From: Gemmatimonadota bacterium
GTDB taxonomy: Bacteria; Gemmatimonadota; Gemmatimonadetes; Gemmatimonadales; Gemmatimonadaceae
Assembly: GCA_016712265.1 (NCBI GenBank)
Contig: JADJRJ010000030.1
Span: 744,001 to 808,000 of the forward strand
Length of the DNA: 64,000 nt
Direction of reading: 5' to 3'
The translations under genes and the position numbers were made by a program. How positions within the stretch are numbered: position 1 is the first letter of the stretch; each line of letters begins with the position of its first letter. Of this stretch, positions 1 through 7,624 are shown in pieces. The notes beneath the pieces were generated by a model. It made no database searches, was not told the DNA's origin, and was given only the letters and a program-made list of their open reading frames with translations.

Positions 1-613
1 GCGGGGAAATGGGCGTCAGGATGATCGAGTCCAACTCGGGAGAGACGATGGGCCCACCGGAGGACAGCGAGTACGCGCTGGAACCCGTCGGCGTCGCCAC
101 AATCAATCCGTCGGCCGCGTACGACGCGATGCGCTCCCCATTGGCATCGATCACCAGGCGGATGACGCGGGCCTTGCCGCCCTGGTGCAGCACGACGTCG
201 TTCAGGGCAAACCAGCTCTCGAGGTCCACCCCACTCCGCGACAACTGGGCCTCAAGCATCATGCGGGACTCGGACACGTAGTCACCCTCGGCAAAGCGAC
301 GAATGGCCGTCTCCGCCTCATCGCCCCCGCACGCCGTGAGGAAACCCAACCGACCGAGGTTGACGCCCAGCACCGGCGCGGTGCGCCCGGCCAGGACCCG
401 CGCGCCGCGCAGGAAGGTCCCATCGCCGCCTAACGTCACCAGGCCGTCGACCTGCTCGGGGTCATCCATCCGCATCGCCTGCGGGACCAACTCATGCAGG
501 GTGGGTTCGAAAGCCAAGGCCACTCCCGCGGCCGGCGCCACGCGCAGGAGGCGATCGAGGAAGGACGCAAGCTCCGGATACTCCCGGTTGCCGACGACGC
601 CGAGCACCTTCAT
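1..613 (-). CDS. nadK: NAD kinase, C-terminus cut by window edge
   Basis: Phosphorylates NAD to NADP with ATP in the cytosol. About 204 residues are present. The frame is open to base 1, so the C-terminal part lies outside the window. Visible family signatures are the glycine-rich GGDGTFLRGAR motif near residue 63, NDVVLHQGG near 140 and TPTGSSAYSLSSGG near 175, which build the NAD and catalytic site. The ATG at 613 overlaps the dxs stop in an ATGA arrangement, so the gene is translationally coupled behind dxs. Family assignment is secure; only the missing end is unknown. Confidence 0.95.
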   Translation of the reverse strand, partial: MKVLGVVGNREYPELASFLDRLLRVAPAAGVALAFEPTLHELVPQAMRMDDPEQVDGLVTLGGDGTFLRGARVLAGRTAPVLGVNLGRLGFLTACGGDEAETAIRRFAEGDYVSESRMMLEAQLSRSGVDLESWFALNDVVLHQGGKARVIRLVIDANGERIASYAADGLIVATPTGSSAYSLSSGGPIVSPELDSIILTPISP

Positions 614-2493
614 CCGGCGACCGCCTCGCTGCCATGAACCGCACGCACCCGGTCCGCAATGCCCGCCGCGTCCAACCCGCAGGCGGCCAGCTGTCGTGTC
701 CGCGAGGCCGCGTAGATGATCCGGTCCGGCACGCCGTGCGCCACCACGCGCACGGCAGGGTCCATGCGCTGGACCACCGACGCCATGTACGCGCCAAAGC
801 CGTTGATCACCGTCCCTTCTTCCACCACGAGCAGCGCCTGGTGATCGACCAGCAGCCCCTGCAGCGTCGCCTCGTCGTACGGCTTGAGGAAGCGTGCATT
901 CACCACCGTCACGTGCAGCCCTTCGGTGGCCAGGGTCTCCGCCGCCTCGAGGGCCGTGCGCACCATCGTCCCGACCGCGAGGATCGCCACCTCACTCCCC
1001 TTCCTCAACACCTCCCAGCTCCCGACCGGGATCGCCGCGATGTCCCGCATGGGCCCCACGATGTCCGGCGCCGCGTCGCGCGGGTACCGGAGCGCAAAGG
1101 GACCCTCGTGGCCGACCCCGGTGCGAAGCAGCGCGAGCATCTCGGTCCCGTCCTTGGGAGCGGACACCACAACGTTAGGCACGGCGAGCAGGTACGCGAT
1201 GTCGTAGAGCCCCATGTGCGTCTCGCCATCCTCGCCGACCAACCCCGCCCGATCCATGCACAGCGTCACTGGCAGGTTCTGGATCGCGACGTCATGGATG
1301 ATGTTGTCGTACGCCCGCTGCAGGAACGTCGAGTAGATCGCCGCCACGGGGCGCACGCCGCGCGTCGCCATCCCGGCGGCGAAGGTGATCGCATGCCCCT
1401 CGGCGATGCCCACGTCGAAGAAGCGCTGGGGATGAGCCTTCGCCACGAGCCCGGTCCCCGTGCCGCCGGGCATCGCGGCGGTAATGGTCACCACGCGGGC
1501 GTCCTCCTCCATCAGCTCCGACAGGCCGCGGCCGAACACCGCCGTATAGGCCGGGTTGGCGGTCGAAGCCTTGAGCTGCTTGCCCGTGGCCGGGTCGTGC
1601 CCAGGGGGGAGGGCATGCCACTTCTCCCCATGTTCCCCGGCCGGGAAACCGCGTCCCTTTTGCGTGACCACGTGCACGAGGCGCGGGCCTCCCATCGCAC
1701 GCACCGCCCCCAAGGTGTCGACGAGCTGCCCGAGGTCGTGCCCATCGATCGGGCCGAAGTAGCGGAAGCCCAACTCCTCGAACAACACGCCCGGCGTCAG
1801 GAAGGACTTCACGCTCTCCTCCCACTTCCGCACCAGGGTCTCGATGGCGTGGTTCTTCTCGATCAGTTCACCGATCTTTGAGCGCACCCGGTTGTAGATG
1901 GGGTTGCGTTGCACTTGGGTCAGGTACTTCGACATCGCGCCCACGTTAGGCGCGATGGACATCTCATTGTCGTTGAGGATGACGATGATGTCCCGATCCG
2001 AGTGGCCGGCGTTGTTGAGCGCCTCGTACGCGAGCCCGCTGGTGAGCGAGCCGTCGCCGATGACGGCGACCACCTTGTATCCGTCCCCGAGCACGTCCCG
2101 CCCCGCCGCAATGCCGAGCGCGGCACTGATCGACGTGGCTGCGTGCCCGGCACCGAAGGCATCGTAGGGGCTTTCGCTGCGCTTGAGGAATCCCGAAACG
2201 CCGCCTTCCTGCCGCAACGTCTCGAGTTGCGCGTTGCGCCCCGTCAGGACCTTGTGCGGATAGCCCTGGTGACCGACATCCCACACCACCTGGTCGGTCG
2301 GTGTGTCAAAGACATAGTGCAGCGCCACGGTCAGCTCGACCACACCCAGGCCAGCGCCGATGTGACCTCCGGTGCGCGAGCAAACGTCGATGATGCGCTG
2401 GCGCACCTCCTCGGCCACCTGCGGCAGCTCCTCACGGGCGCAGCGCTTGAGGTCCGAGGGTTCGGAAATGCGGTCGAGGCACGACATGGTCAT
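610..2493 (-). CDS. dxs: 1-deoxy-D-xylulose-5-phosphate synthase
   Basis: First enzyme of the MEP isoprenoid pathway: it condenses pyruvate and glyceraldehyde 3-phosphate using thiamine diphosphate. The 627 residues match the usual length. The thiamine-binding stretch begins GDGSLTSGLAYEALN at residue 146 and ends at NDNEMS near 174; the GHQGYPHKVLTGR segment near 74 and a transketolase C-terminal half are also present. Downstream of ispA and overlapping nadK by four bases, it belongs to a minus-strand operon that makes and elongates isoprenoid precursors. No strong ribosome site precedes the ATG; a second ATG two codons in is equally possible. Confidence 0.97.
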   Translation of the reverse strand: MTMSCLDRISEPSDLKRCAREELPQVAEEVRQRIIDVCSRTGGHIGAGLGVVELTVALHYVFDTPTDQVVWDVGHQGYPHKVLTGRNAQLETLRQEGGVSGFLKRSESPYDAFGAGHAATSISAALGIAAGRDVLGDGYKVVAVIGDGSLTSGLAYEALNNAGHSDRDIIVILNDNEMSIAPNVGAMSKYLTQVQRNPIYNRVRSKIGELIEKNHAIETLVRKWEESVKSFLTPGVLFEELGFRYFGPIDGHDLGQLVDTLGAVRAMGGPRLVHVVTQKGRGFPAGEHGEKWHALPPGHDPATGKQLKASTANPAYTAVFGRGLSELMEEDARVVTITAAMPGGTGTGLVAKAHPQRFFDVGIAEGHAITFAAGMATRGVRPVAAIYSTFLQRAYDNIIHDVAIQNLPVTLCMDRAGLVGEDGETHMGLYDIAYLLAVPNVVVSAPKDGTEMLALLRTGVGHEGPFALRYPRDAAPDIVGPMRDIAAIPVGSWEVLRKGSEVAILAVGTMVRTALEAAETLATEGLHVTVVNARFLKPYDEATLQGLLVDHQALLVVEEGTVINGFGAYMASVVQRMDPAVRVVAHGVPDRIIYAASRTRQLAACGLDAAGIADRVRAVHGSEAVAG

Positions 2494-2528
2494 TGCAAGT
2501 TGCCGACGCTCAGGCGGAAGGGGAAGCG

Positions 2529-3431
2529 CTACGACGGGCGATTGACCGCGAACCGTGCCAGGCGCTCGAGGTCGAACGAACGGAGGTTGGCCGCGTGTAA
2601 CACGTCGCAGGCGCCATCCACCAGCGCGGCGGCCCGGGCGCGGGCGCCGTCCAAGCCGAGGAGCGAGGGGTACGTGCTCTTGGCGAGGGCAATGTCGCGC
2701 CCTGCGGTCTTGCCAAGGGTCTCGGTCGTGGCGGTCACATCGAGGATATCGTCGGCGATCTGGAAAGCGAGTCCCACCTGGTCACCAAATGCGGCCAGGG
2801 CTCGCCGGGTTTCAGCGCTCGCACCCGCCGCGAGTCCCCCCACCACGACCGAGGCCGCGATCAGCGACCCGGTCTTGCCGCGATGGATCTCCTCCAGCTC
2901 CGCGAGTGACACGGCCCGGCCCTCGGCTTCGAGATCCATCAGCTGCCCTCCGACCATTCCTTCGGCCCCGGACGCCCGCATGAGCGTCTGGACGATTTCG
3001 GCGGCGGTGGTCGGGCTGTTGCCCAAGGCGCGAGACGCTCGCCAGGCCGCGCGCGCCGCCAGGGGGATCATCGCCAGCCCAACGACAGTCGCCACCGGCA
3101 CGCCGTAGACCCGGTGTAGCGTGGGCCGGCCGCGTCGCATGTCGTCGTCGTCCATGCACGGCAGGTCATCGTGTACGAGCGAATACGCGTGGATTGCCTC
3201 GACGGCGGCAGCCAGGGATTGAACCTGCCCACGACCGCCGCAGGCCCGGTACGCGTGCAGCACCAGGAGGCCGCGCACACGCTTGCCGCCGCCTGCCAAC
3301 GCGTAGCCAATCGCTTCCGCGACCGTTCCGGCCAAAGAGTCGCGCGCAGCGGCAGCGAGGGACTCCAGCGCCACGTCGATGGCCGCGCGATCCTGTGCAT
3401 CGACTCCAGCGCGATCCTGCGATTCAGCCAC
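2529..3431 (-). CDS. ispA: Farnesyl/polyprenyl diphosphate synthase
   Basis: Trans-prenyltransferase that condenses isopentenyl diphosphate with allylic diphosphates. Of 300 residues, GGGKRVRG lies at 47-54, the first aspartate-rich motif HDDLPCMDDDDMRRGRPT at 87-104 and the second, QIADDILD, at 224-231. The four-residue insert between the aspartates of the first motif is typical of bacterial farnesyl diphosphate synthases, so C15 product is likely, though GGPP synthase cannot be excluded. The GTG start overlaps the end of xseB by eight bases, and dxs follows 35 bases downstream, placing precursor supply and chain elongation in one transcript. Confidence 0.93.
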   Translation of the reverse strand: MAESQDRAGVDAQDRAAIDVALESLAAAARDSLAGTVAEAIGYALAGGGKRVRGLLVLHAYRACGGRGQVQSLAAAVEAIHAYSLVHDDLPCMDDDDMRRGRPTLHRVYGVPVATVVGLAMIPLAARAAWRASRALGNSPTTAAEIVQTLMRASGAEGMVGGQLMDLEAEGRAVSLAELEEIHRGKTGSLIAASVVVGGLAAGASAETRRALAAFGDQVGLAFQIADDILDVTATTETLGKTAGRDIALAKSTYPSLLGLDGARARAAALVDGACDVLHAANLRSFDLERLARFAVNRPS

Positions 3432-3645
3432 CGGAATGCTCCGTCACCTCCAGGATACCGCCCGCCCGCGCCACCAGCACCTTGACGCTCTCCTCGGCGC
3501 GGCCCAGCGCCTCACTTGCAGAGCGAAGGTGCGTGATTCCTTCGCCAAACAGCGCCAGAGAGCGATCAAGGGTGATGCTCGGTTGTTCGAGCTCTTCCAC
3601 GATCGCCTCGAGACGTTGGATGGCGTCCTCGAATCGCACGTCCAT
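3424..3645 (-). CDS. xseB: Exodeoxyribonuclease VII small subunit
   Basis: Small subunit of exonuclease VII, a single-strand-specific nuclease used in repair. The 73-residue, largely helical protein shows the family pattern FEDAIQRLEAIVEELE followed by LDRSLALFGEGI. It starts 11 bases after xseA, the large-subunit gene, and overlaps ispA by eight bases, an arrangement (xseA-xseB-ispA-dxs) common in bacteria. ATG start. Confidence 0.95.
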   Translation of the reverse strand: MDVRFEDAIQRLEAIVEELEQPSITLDRSLALFGEGITHLRSASEALGRAEESVKVLVARAGGILEVTEHSGG

Positions 3646-3656
3646 GGGATCGCCTC

Positions 3657-4883
3657 CTATGACAGCAAAGTGTCCGGCGGTGCACCTGGCTCGACACGCG
3701 CCTGGAATTGCCCATCGTTAACCCGCACCCGCACGGTGTCGCCGACGGTGACCTGCGTCCTGCTCCGTACCAGCTCGCCATCCATCTGCGTCACCACGGC
3801 GTAGCCGCGCTCGAGTGTGGCGAGCGGGCTGAGCGCATGGAGACGACCGGACAGTCCCGCGAGGGTCATGCGGTGCCGCGACACAAGTCCCTGCGAGGCG
3901 GAGCTGGCGCGTCGGGCGATGGACTCCAGCCGTCGCCGTTTTTCCTCGATGCGCCAGGTCGCCGCGTCGGCGAGTCGTTGCGCGAGGCGACGCGTCTCGC
4001 GCTGCATGTCCGACAGCAGCGGCACCACCTTCTCGGCGGCCGCCGACGGCGTCGGTGCGCGAAAGTCCGCGACCAGGTCGCAGATCGTGATGTCCACTTC
4101 GTGCCCGACGGCCGAGACGATGGGGACTGGGCTGTCGGCCACCTTGCGCGCCAGCTTTTCGTCGTTGAATCCCCACAGGTCTTCCCGCGACCCGCCCCCG
4201 CGCCCGATGATGATCACGTCGGCCTGGCCCCACCGGTAGCAGCGATCGAGGGCGAGCCGGAGCGAACGCGGCGCTTCTTCGCCCTGCACCACGGCCGGCA
4301 CAAGGATCACCTCCACCAACGGGTTGCGGCGTCGCGCGACCGAGATCACGTCGTGCAAGGCCGCGCCGTCCGGGCTCGTGATGACGGCCACGCGGCGCGG
4401 AAAGAACGGCAGGGGTCGACGACGGGACTCGTCGAGCAGGCCATCCGCCGCCAACCGTCCCTTGACCTCGTCGAACGCCTTGCGCCACAGCCCATCGCCG
4501 GCCGCCTCGAGGTTGCGCACGATGAACTGGAGGTCGGTGCGCCCGATAAACACATCGAACTGGCCAAAGGCCGCAACCTGCATTCCCTCTTCAGGGGCCG
4601 TGGGCACCCGCCACGTGTTGGACGCCCACAGCACGCAGCGCAGCGACGCATCGCGCCCCTTGAGCGTGAAGTACCAGTGCCCGTTGCGGTGCCGCGTGAA
4701 CTGGGACACCTCGCCAGCCACCCACAACGGCGGGAAGCTCCCCTGCACCATCGTGCGAACGAGCCGGGCCAGGTCGTCGACGGGAAACGCCGTCGCCGCC
4801 GTGTCACCCGGCACGACCTCGCCCGGTCCGACCGGGCTCCGGGCGCCGCCCGTGTTCCGTCGCGGACGCCCGCCCCCGCTCAC
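3657..4883 (-). CDS. xseA: Exodeoxyribonuclease VII large subunit
   Basis: Catalytic large subunit of exonuclease VII. An N-terminal OB-fold is visible (PPLWVAGEVSQFTRHRNGHWYFTLKG, about residues 35-60), followed by the nuclease domain with VITSPDGAALHD and GRGGGSREDLWGFNDE, then a helical C-terminus that binds XseB. The frame stays open far upstream inside folD, but translation there is a meaningless arginine-rich shadow. The GTG at 4883 overlaps the folD stop (GTGA) and gives 408 residues, normal for the family, so that start is chosen. Confidence 0.93.
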   Translation of the reverse strand: MSGGGRPRRNTGGARSPVGPGEVVPGDTAATAFPVDDLARLVRTMVQGSFPPLWVAGEVSQFTRHRNGHWYFTLKGRDASLRCVLWASNTWRVPTAPEEGMQVAAFGQFDVFIGRTDLQFIVRNLEAAGDGLWRKAFDEVKGRLAADGLLDESRRRPLPFFPRRVAVITSPDGAALHDVISVARRRNPLVEVILVPAVVQGEEAPRSLRLALDRCYRWGQADVIIIGRGGGSREDLWGFNDEKLARKVADSPVPIVSAVGHEVDITICDLVADFRAPTPSAAAEKVVPLLSDMQRETRRLAQRLADAATWRIEEKRRRLESIARRASSASQGLVSRHRMTLAGLSGRLHALSPLATLERGYAVVTQMDGELVRSRTQVTVGDTVRVRVNDGQFQARVEPGAPPDTLLS

Positions 4884-5785
4884 CGACCCGCCTGACGAGC
4901 CGCGCGCACGGTGTTCTTCAGCAGCATGGCGATGGTCATCGGCCCCACGCCCCCCGGCACCGGCGTGATCATCCCGGCTACGGCGCTCGCGCTCTCGAAG
5001 TGCACGTCGCCGACGATGCGATACCCCTTGGGCTGCGTCGCATCTGTCACCCGGTTGATCCCCACGTCGATCACGACCGCGCCGGGTCGGATCATGTCCC
5101 CGGTGATCACCTCGGGCTTGCCGATCGCCGCGATGACGATGTCCGCGCGGCGCGTGTGTGCGGCCAGGTCCTTCGTGCGCGAATGGCAGATGGTCACCGT
5201 GCAGTTGGCGCCCGCGCCCTGCTGGACGAGCAACGCCGCCATCGGCTTGCCGACGATGTTGCTGCGCCCGACGATGACCGCTTCCTTGCCGGTGGTGTCG
5301 ACCCCGTATCGCACCAGCAGCTCCTGCACGCCTGCCGGGGTGCACGGGGCGAAGCCGTCCTTTTCACCGATCAGCAGCTTGCCGACGTTCACCGGGTGAA
5401 AGCCGTCGACATCCTTCGCCGGGTCGATGCGCCGCACGATGGTGTTCTCGTCCATGTGCTTGGGCAACGGGCTCTGCACCAGGATCCCATGCACCGTCGG
5501 GTCGGCGTTAAGCCGGTCGATGAGTGCCTCGAGCTCGGCCTGGGGGGTCTCCGCGGGGAGGCGAATCGTCTCCCCCTTCATCCCCAGCTCCTTGCTCATC
5601 TTTTCCTTGGAGCGGACGTAGACGGTGCTCGCGGGATCCTCTCCCACCAACACCACCGTTAACCCCGGCGTGATGCCGCGCGCCTTGAGCTCGTTGACCT
5701 CGAGCTGCACATCGTCGCGGACCGCCTTCGCCACCGCCACCCCATCGATCCTGGTGGCGCCCGTGCTGGAATCACCGTGCGACAT
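4880..5785 (-). CDS. folD: Methylenetetrahydrofolate dehydrogenase/cyclohydrolase
   Basis: Bifunctional enzyme interconverting 5,10-methylene-, methenyl- and 10-formyl-tetrahydrofolate. Signatures are YVRSKEKMSKELGM (catalytic Tyr and Lys), the KDVDGFHP motif, VGRSNIVGKP in the NADP fold and the C-terminal PGGVGPMTIAMLLKNT. The ATG at 5785 has a GAGGG ribosome site about seven bases upstream and is preferred over a TTG 30 bases earlier; it gives 301 residues. It overlaps the end of rny by 14 bases and is followed by xseA through a GTGA overlap. Confidence 0.95.
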   Translation of the reverse strand: MSHGDSSTGATRIDGVAVAKAVRDDVQLEVNELKARGITPGLTVVLVGEDPASTVYVRSKEKMSKELGMKGETIRLPAETPQAELEALIDRLNADPTVHGILVQSPLPKHMDENTIVRRIDPAKDVDGFHPVNVGKLLIGEKDGFAPCTPAGVQELLVRYGVDTTGKEAVIVGRSNIVGKPMAALLVQQGAGANCTVTICHSRTKDLAAHTRRADIVIAAIGKPEVITGDMIRPGAVVIDVGINRVTDATQPKGYRIVGDVHFESASAVAGMITPVPGGVGPMTIAMLLKNTVRAARQAGR

Positions 5786-7355
5786 CGACTGCCCTCGTTT
5801 CGCGGATGAGTACAACCTTGATTTGCCCCGGGTACTGCAACTCCGACTCGATGCGGCGCGCGATCTCCTCGGCCATCGCGGCCATGCGGTTGTCGTCCAC
5901 CGTCTCGGGTGTCACGACCACACGCACTTCACGCCCAGCCTGAATGGCGAAGACGCGATCCACGCCGCGGTAGCTCGACGCGATCTTCTCCAGTCCTTCG
6001 AGCCGCTTGACGTACGTCTCAAACGCTTCGCGCCGGGCACCGGGACGCGACCCACTGATCGCGTCGGCGGCCTGCACCAGGACGGAGACCTCGCTCTCGT
6101 GCGGCACGTCGTCGTGGTGCGCCGCAATGCAGTTCACGATGAGCGGGTGTTCGCCGAACTTCGTCGCGACTTCCACCCCCAGCTGCACGTGGGTGCCTTC
6201 GTGTTCGTGCGTGAGAACCTTGCCCACGTCGTGCAGCAGGGCGCCGCGCTTCGCCATCGTCACGTCCAGCCCAAGCTCGGCCGCCATGATCCCGGCGAGG
6301 TGCGCGACTTCCTTGGAGTGGTCCAGGATGTTCTGGCCGTAGGAGGTGCGCCACTTCATGCGCCCGATGAGCTTGATCAGCTCGGGGTGCAACCCGTGGA
6401 TCCCCGTTTCGTACGCGGCACGCTCGCCCAGCTCGACGATCTGCGCGTCGACCTCGCGTCGTGACTTTGCGACGACCTCCTCGATGCGGCCGGGGTGAAT
6501 CCGACCGTCGGCGACGAGTTTCTCCAGCGCCAGGCGGGCCACCTCACGGCGGACGGGGTCGAAGCACGACACCACCACTGTGTCCGGCGTGTCGTCGATC
6601 ACGACGTCGACCCCGGTCGCCAGCTCGAAGGCCCGAATGTTCCGGCCCTCGCGCCCGATGATGCGCCCCTTCATCTCGTCATTCGGCAGCGAGACCGAAG
6701 AGACTGAGATCTCCGACGTGTGCTCGGAGGCGATCCGCTGCACGGCCAGGGCGACGATCTTCTTGGCCTCCCGCTCGGCGTTCCGCTTGGCCCCCTCGCG
6801 GATCTCGCGAATGCGGTTCGCCGCGTCTGCTTCCGCCTCACGTTCCAGGCGCGAAATGAGTTCGGTCTTGGCCTCGGAAGCCGACATGCCGGCCAGGCTC
6901 TCCAGGCGGCGGCGCTCATCGGCGACCAGGCGGTCGAGTTCGGCCTCGCGGTCGCCGACCCCCTTTTCCTTGCGGCCGAGGTCGCTGGCGCGACGACCGA
7001 GGTCCCGTTCGCGCTGGTCGAGAAGATCGAACTTCTTGTCTAGCTGATTCTCGCGCTCCTGGACGCGACGTTCCTCCCGCTCGACCTCCTCCCGCCGGTG
7101 CCGGGCCTCAGACTCCCAGGCTTCCCGGGCCTTCATCAGCTCTTCCTTGCCGGAGAGCACCGCGTTCTTGCGGAGCGAGTCGGCCTCGCGCTCGGCCTCG
7201 GCGACGATCCGCTTGCCGGTCTCTTCCGCGGTGGCCTTCGCCAGCGCCTGTTCGGCAATGGCGGCGCGCCTTCCGGCGCCTCGACCCAAAATAAAAAACG
7301 CCACGGAGGCGACGACAACGAGTCCGCCTAACGCAGCGAGTAGCGTTTGGTCCAT
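5772..7355 (-). CDS. rny: Ribonuclease Y
   Basis: Membrane-anchored endoribonuclease that starts mRNA decay. The 527 residues show an N-terminal transmembrane helix (about 7-23), a long charged coiled coil (30-200), a KH RNA-binding domain with GRIIGREGRNIRAFE (230-244) and an HD phosphohydrolase domain with LLHDVGK at 373-379 and AHHDD further on. First gene of the minus-strand run down to nadK. The upstream gap to the sulfatase-like gene contains a structured element and presumably the promoter. Confidence 0.96.
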   Translation of the reverse strand: MDQTLLAALGGLVVVASVAFFILGRGAGRRAAIAEQALAKATAEETGKRIVAEAEREADSLRKNAVLSGKEELMKAREAWESEARHRREEVEREERRVQERENQLDKKFDLLDQRERDLGRRASDLGRKEKGVGDREAELDRLVADERRRLESLAGMSASEAKTELISRLEREAEADAANRIREIREGAKRNAEREAKKIVALAVQRIASEHTSEISVSSVSLPNDEMKGRIIGREGRNIRAFELATGVDVVIDDTPDTVVVSCFDPVRREVARLALEKLVADGRIHPGRIEEVVAKSRREVDAQIVELGERAAYETGIHGLHPELIKLIGRMKWRTSYGQNILDHSKEVAHLAGIMAAELGLDVTMAKRGALLHDVGKVLTHEHEGTHVQLGVEVATKFGEHPLIVNCIAAHHDDVPHESEVSVLVQAADAISGSRPGARREAFETYVKRLEGLEKIASSYRGVDRVFAIQAGREVRVVVTPETVDDNRMAAMAEEIARRIESELQYPGQIKVVLIRETRAVDVAR

Positions 7356-7427
7356 GATCTATGCTCCATCGCGAAGCGAGCCGCGAGGTTCAGGGATTTC
7401 GCCGACCGGAACGAGAGCGGGATCCGT

Positions 7428-7547
7428 GGGGACTCTGGGCCTTCGGCTGGCGCCGACGTGGGGCGCGAGGTGGAAGGCGCTAAGTCGTGACAGGTCCGCG
7501 ACCTACGTGCCGACAGGTGCGATCACGTGGCAAGCTACGGAGTCCCC
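7428..7547 (-). ncRNA. Structured intergenic element, candidate 6S-like RNA
   Basis: An eight-base stem, GGGGACTC at 7428-7435 with GAGTCCCC at 7540-7547, closes about 104 bases. Inside are a hairpin from GCCTTC (7439-7444) and GAAGGC (7473-7478) and a tight hairpin AGGTC/GACCT (7492-7504). A long closing stem with an interrupted interior, sitting in a zapA-rny intergenic interval, recalls 6S RNA, which lies next to zapA in proteobacteria. This is inference: no 6S sequence signature could be confirmed, and the strand is uncertain. It may instead be the rny leader. Confidence 0.3.
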
Positions 7548-7610
7548 GTCAGGGGGGCAAGGCAACCAATGTGACGCTGAAAGGGGATGCTGGAATTTCC
7601 TGCGCGGGTG

Positions 7611-7616
7611 TGTAAT
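7611..7616 (+). promoter_or_regulatory. Possible -10 element of the sulfatase-like gene
   Basis: TGTAAT matches TATAAT at five of six positions and ends nine bases before the ATG at 7625. No ribosome binding sequence is visible between it and the ATG, so the mRNA could start at or within a few bases of the start codon (leaderless). No convincing -35 box was found. Confidence 0.3.
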
Positions 7617-7624
7617 GTGGCCCA

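Noticed and set aside
634..1881. Long plus-strand open frame of 415 codons
   Set aside because: Lies antisense to dxs; its translation is arginine- and histidine-rich with no family motif. High GC content produces such shadows throughout, for example at 1909-3108, 3708-4895 and 10131-11699.
4884..5345. N-terminal extension of xseA by 154 codons
   Set aside because: Overlaps folD completely, is low-complexity Arg/Gly/His sequence, and would make XseA abnormally long; the GTGA overlap at 4883 is a better start.
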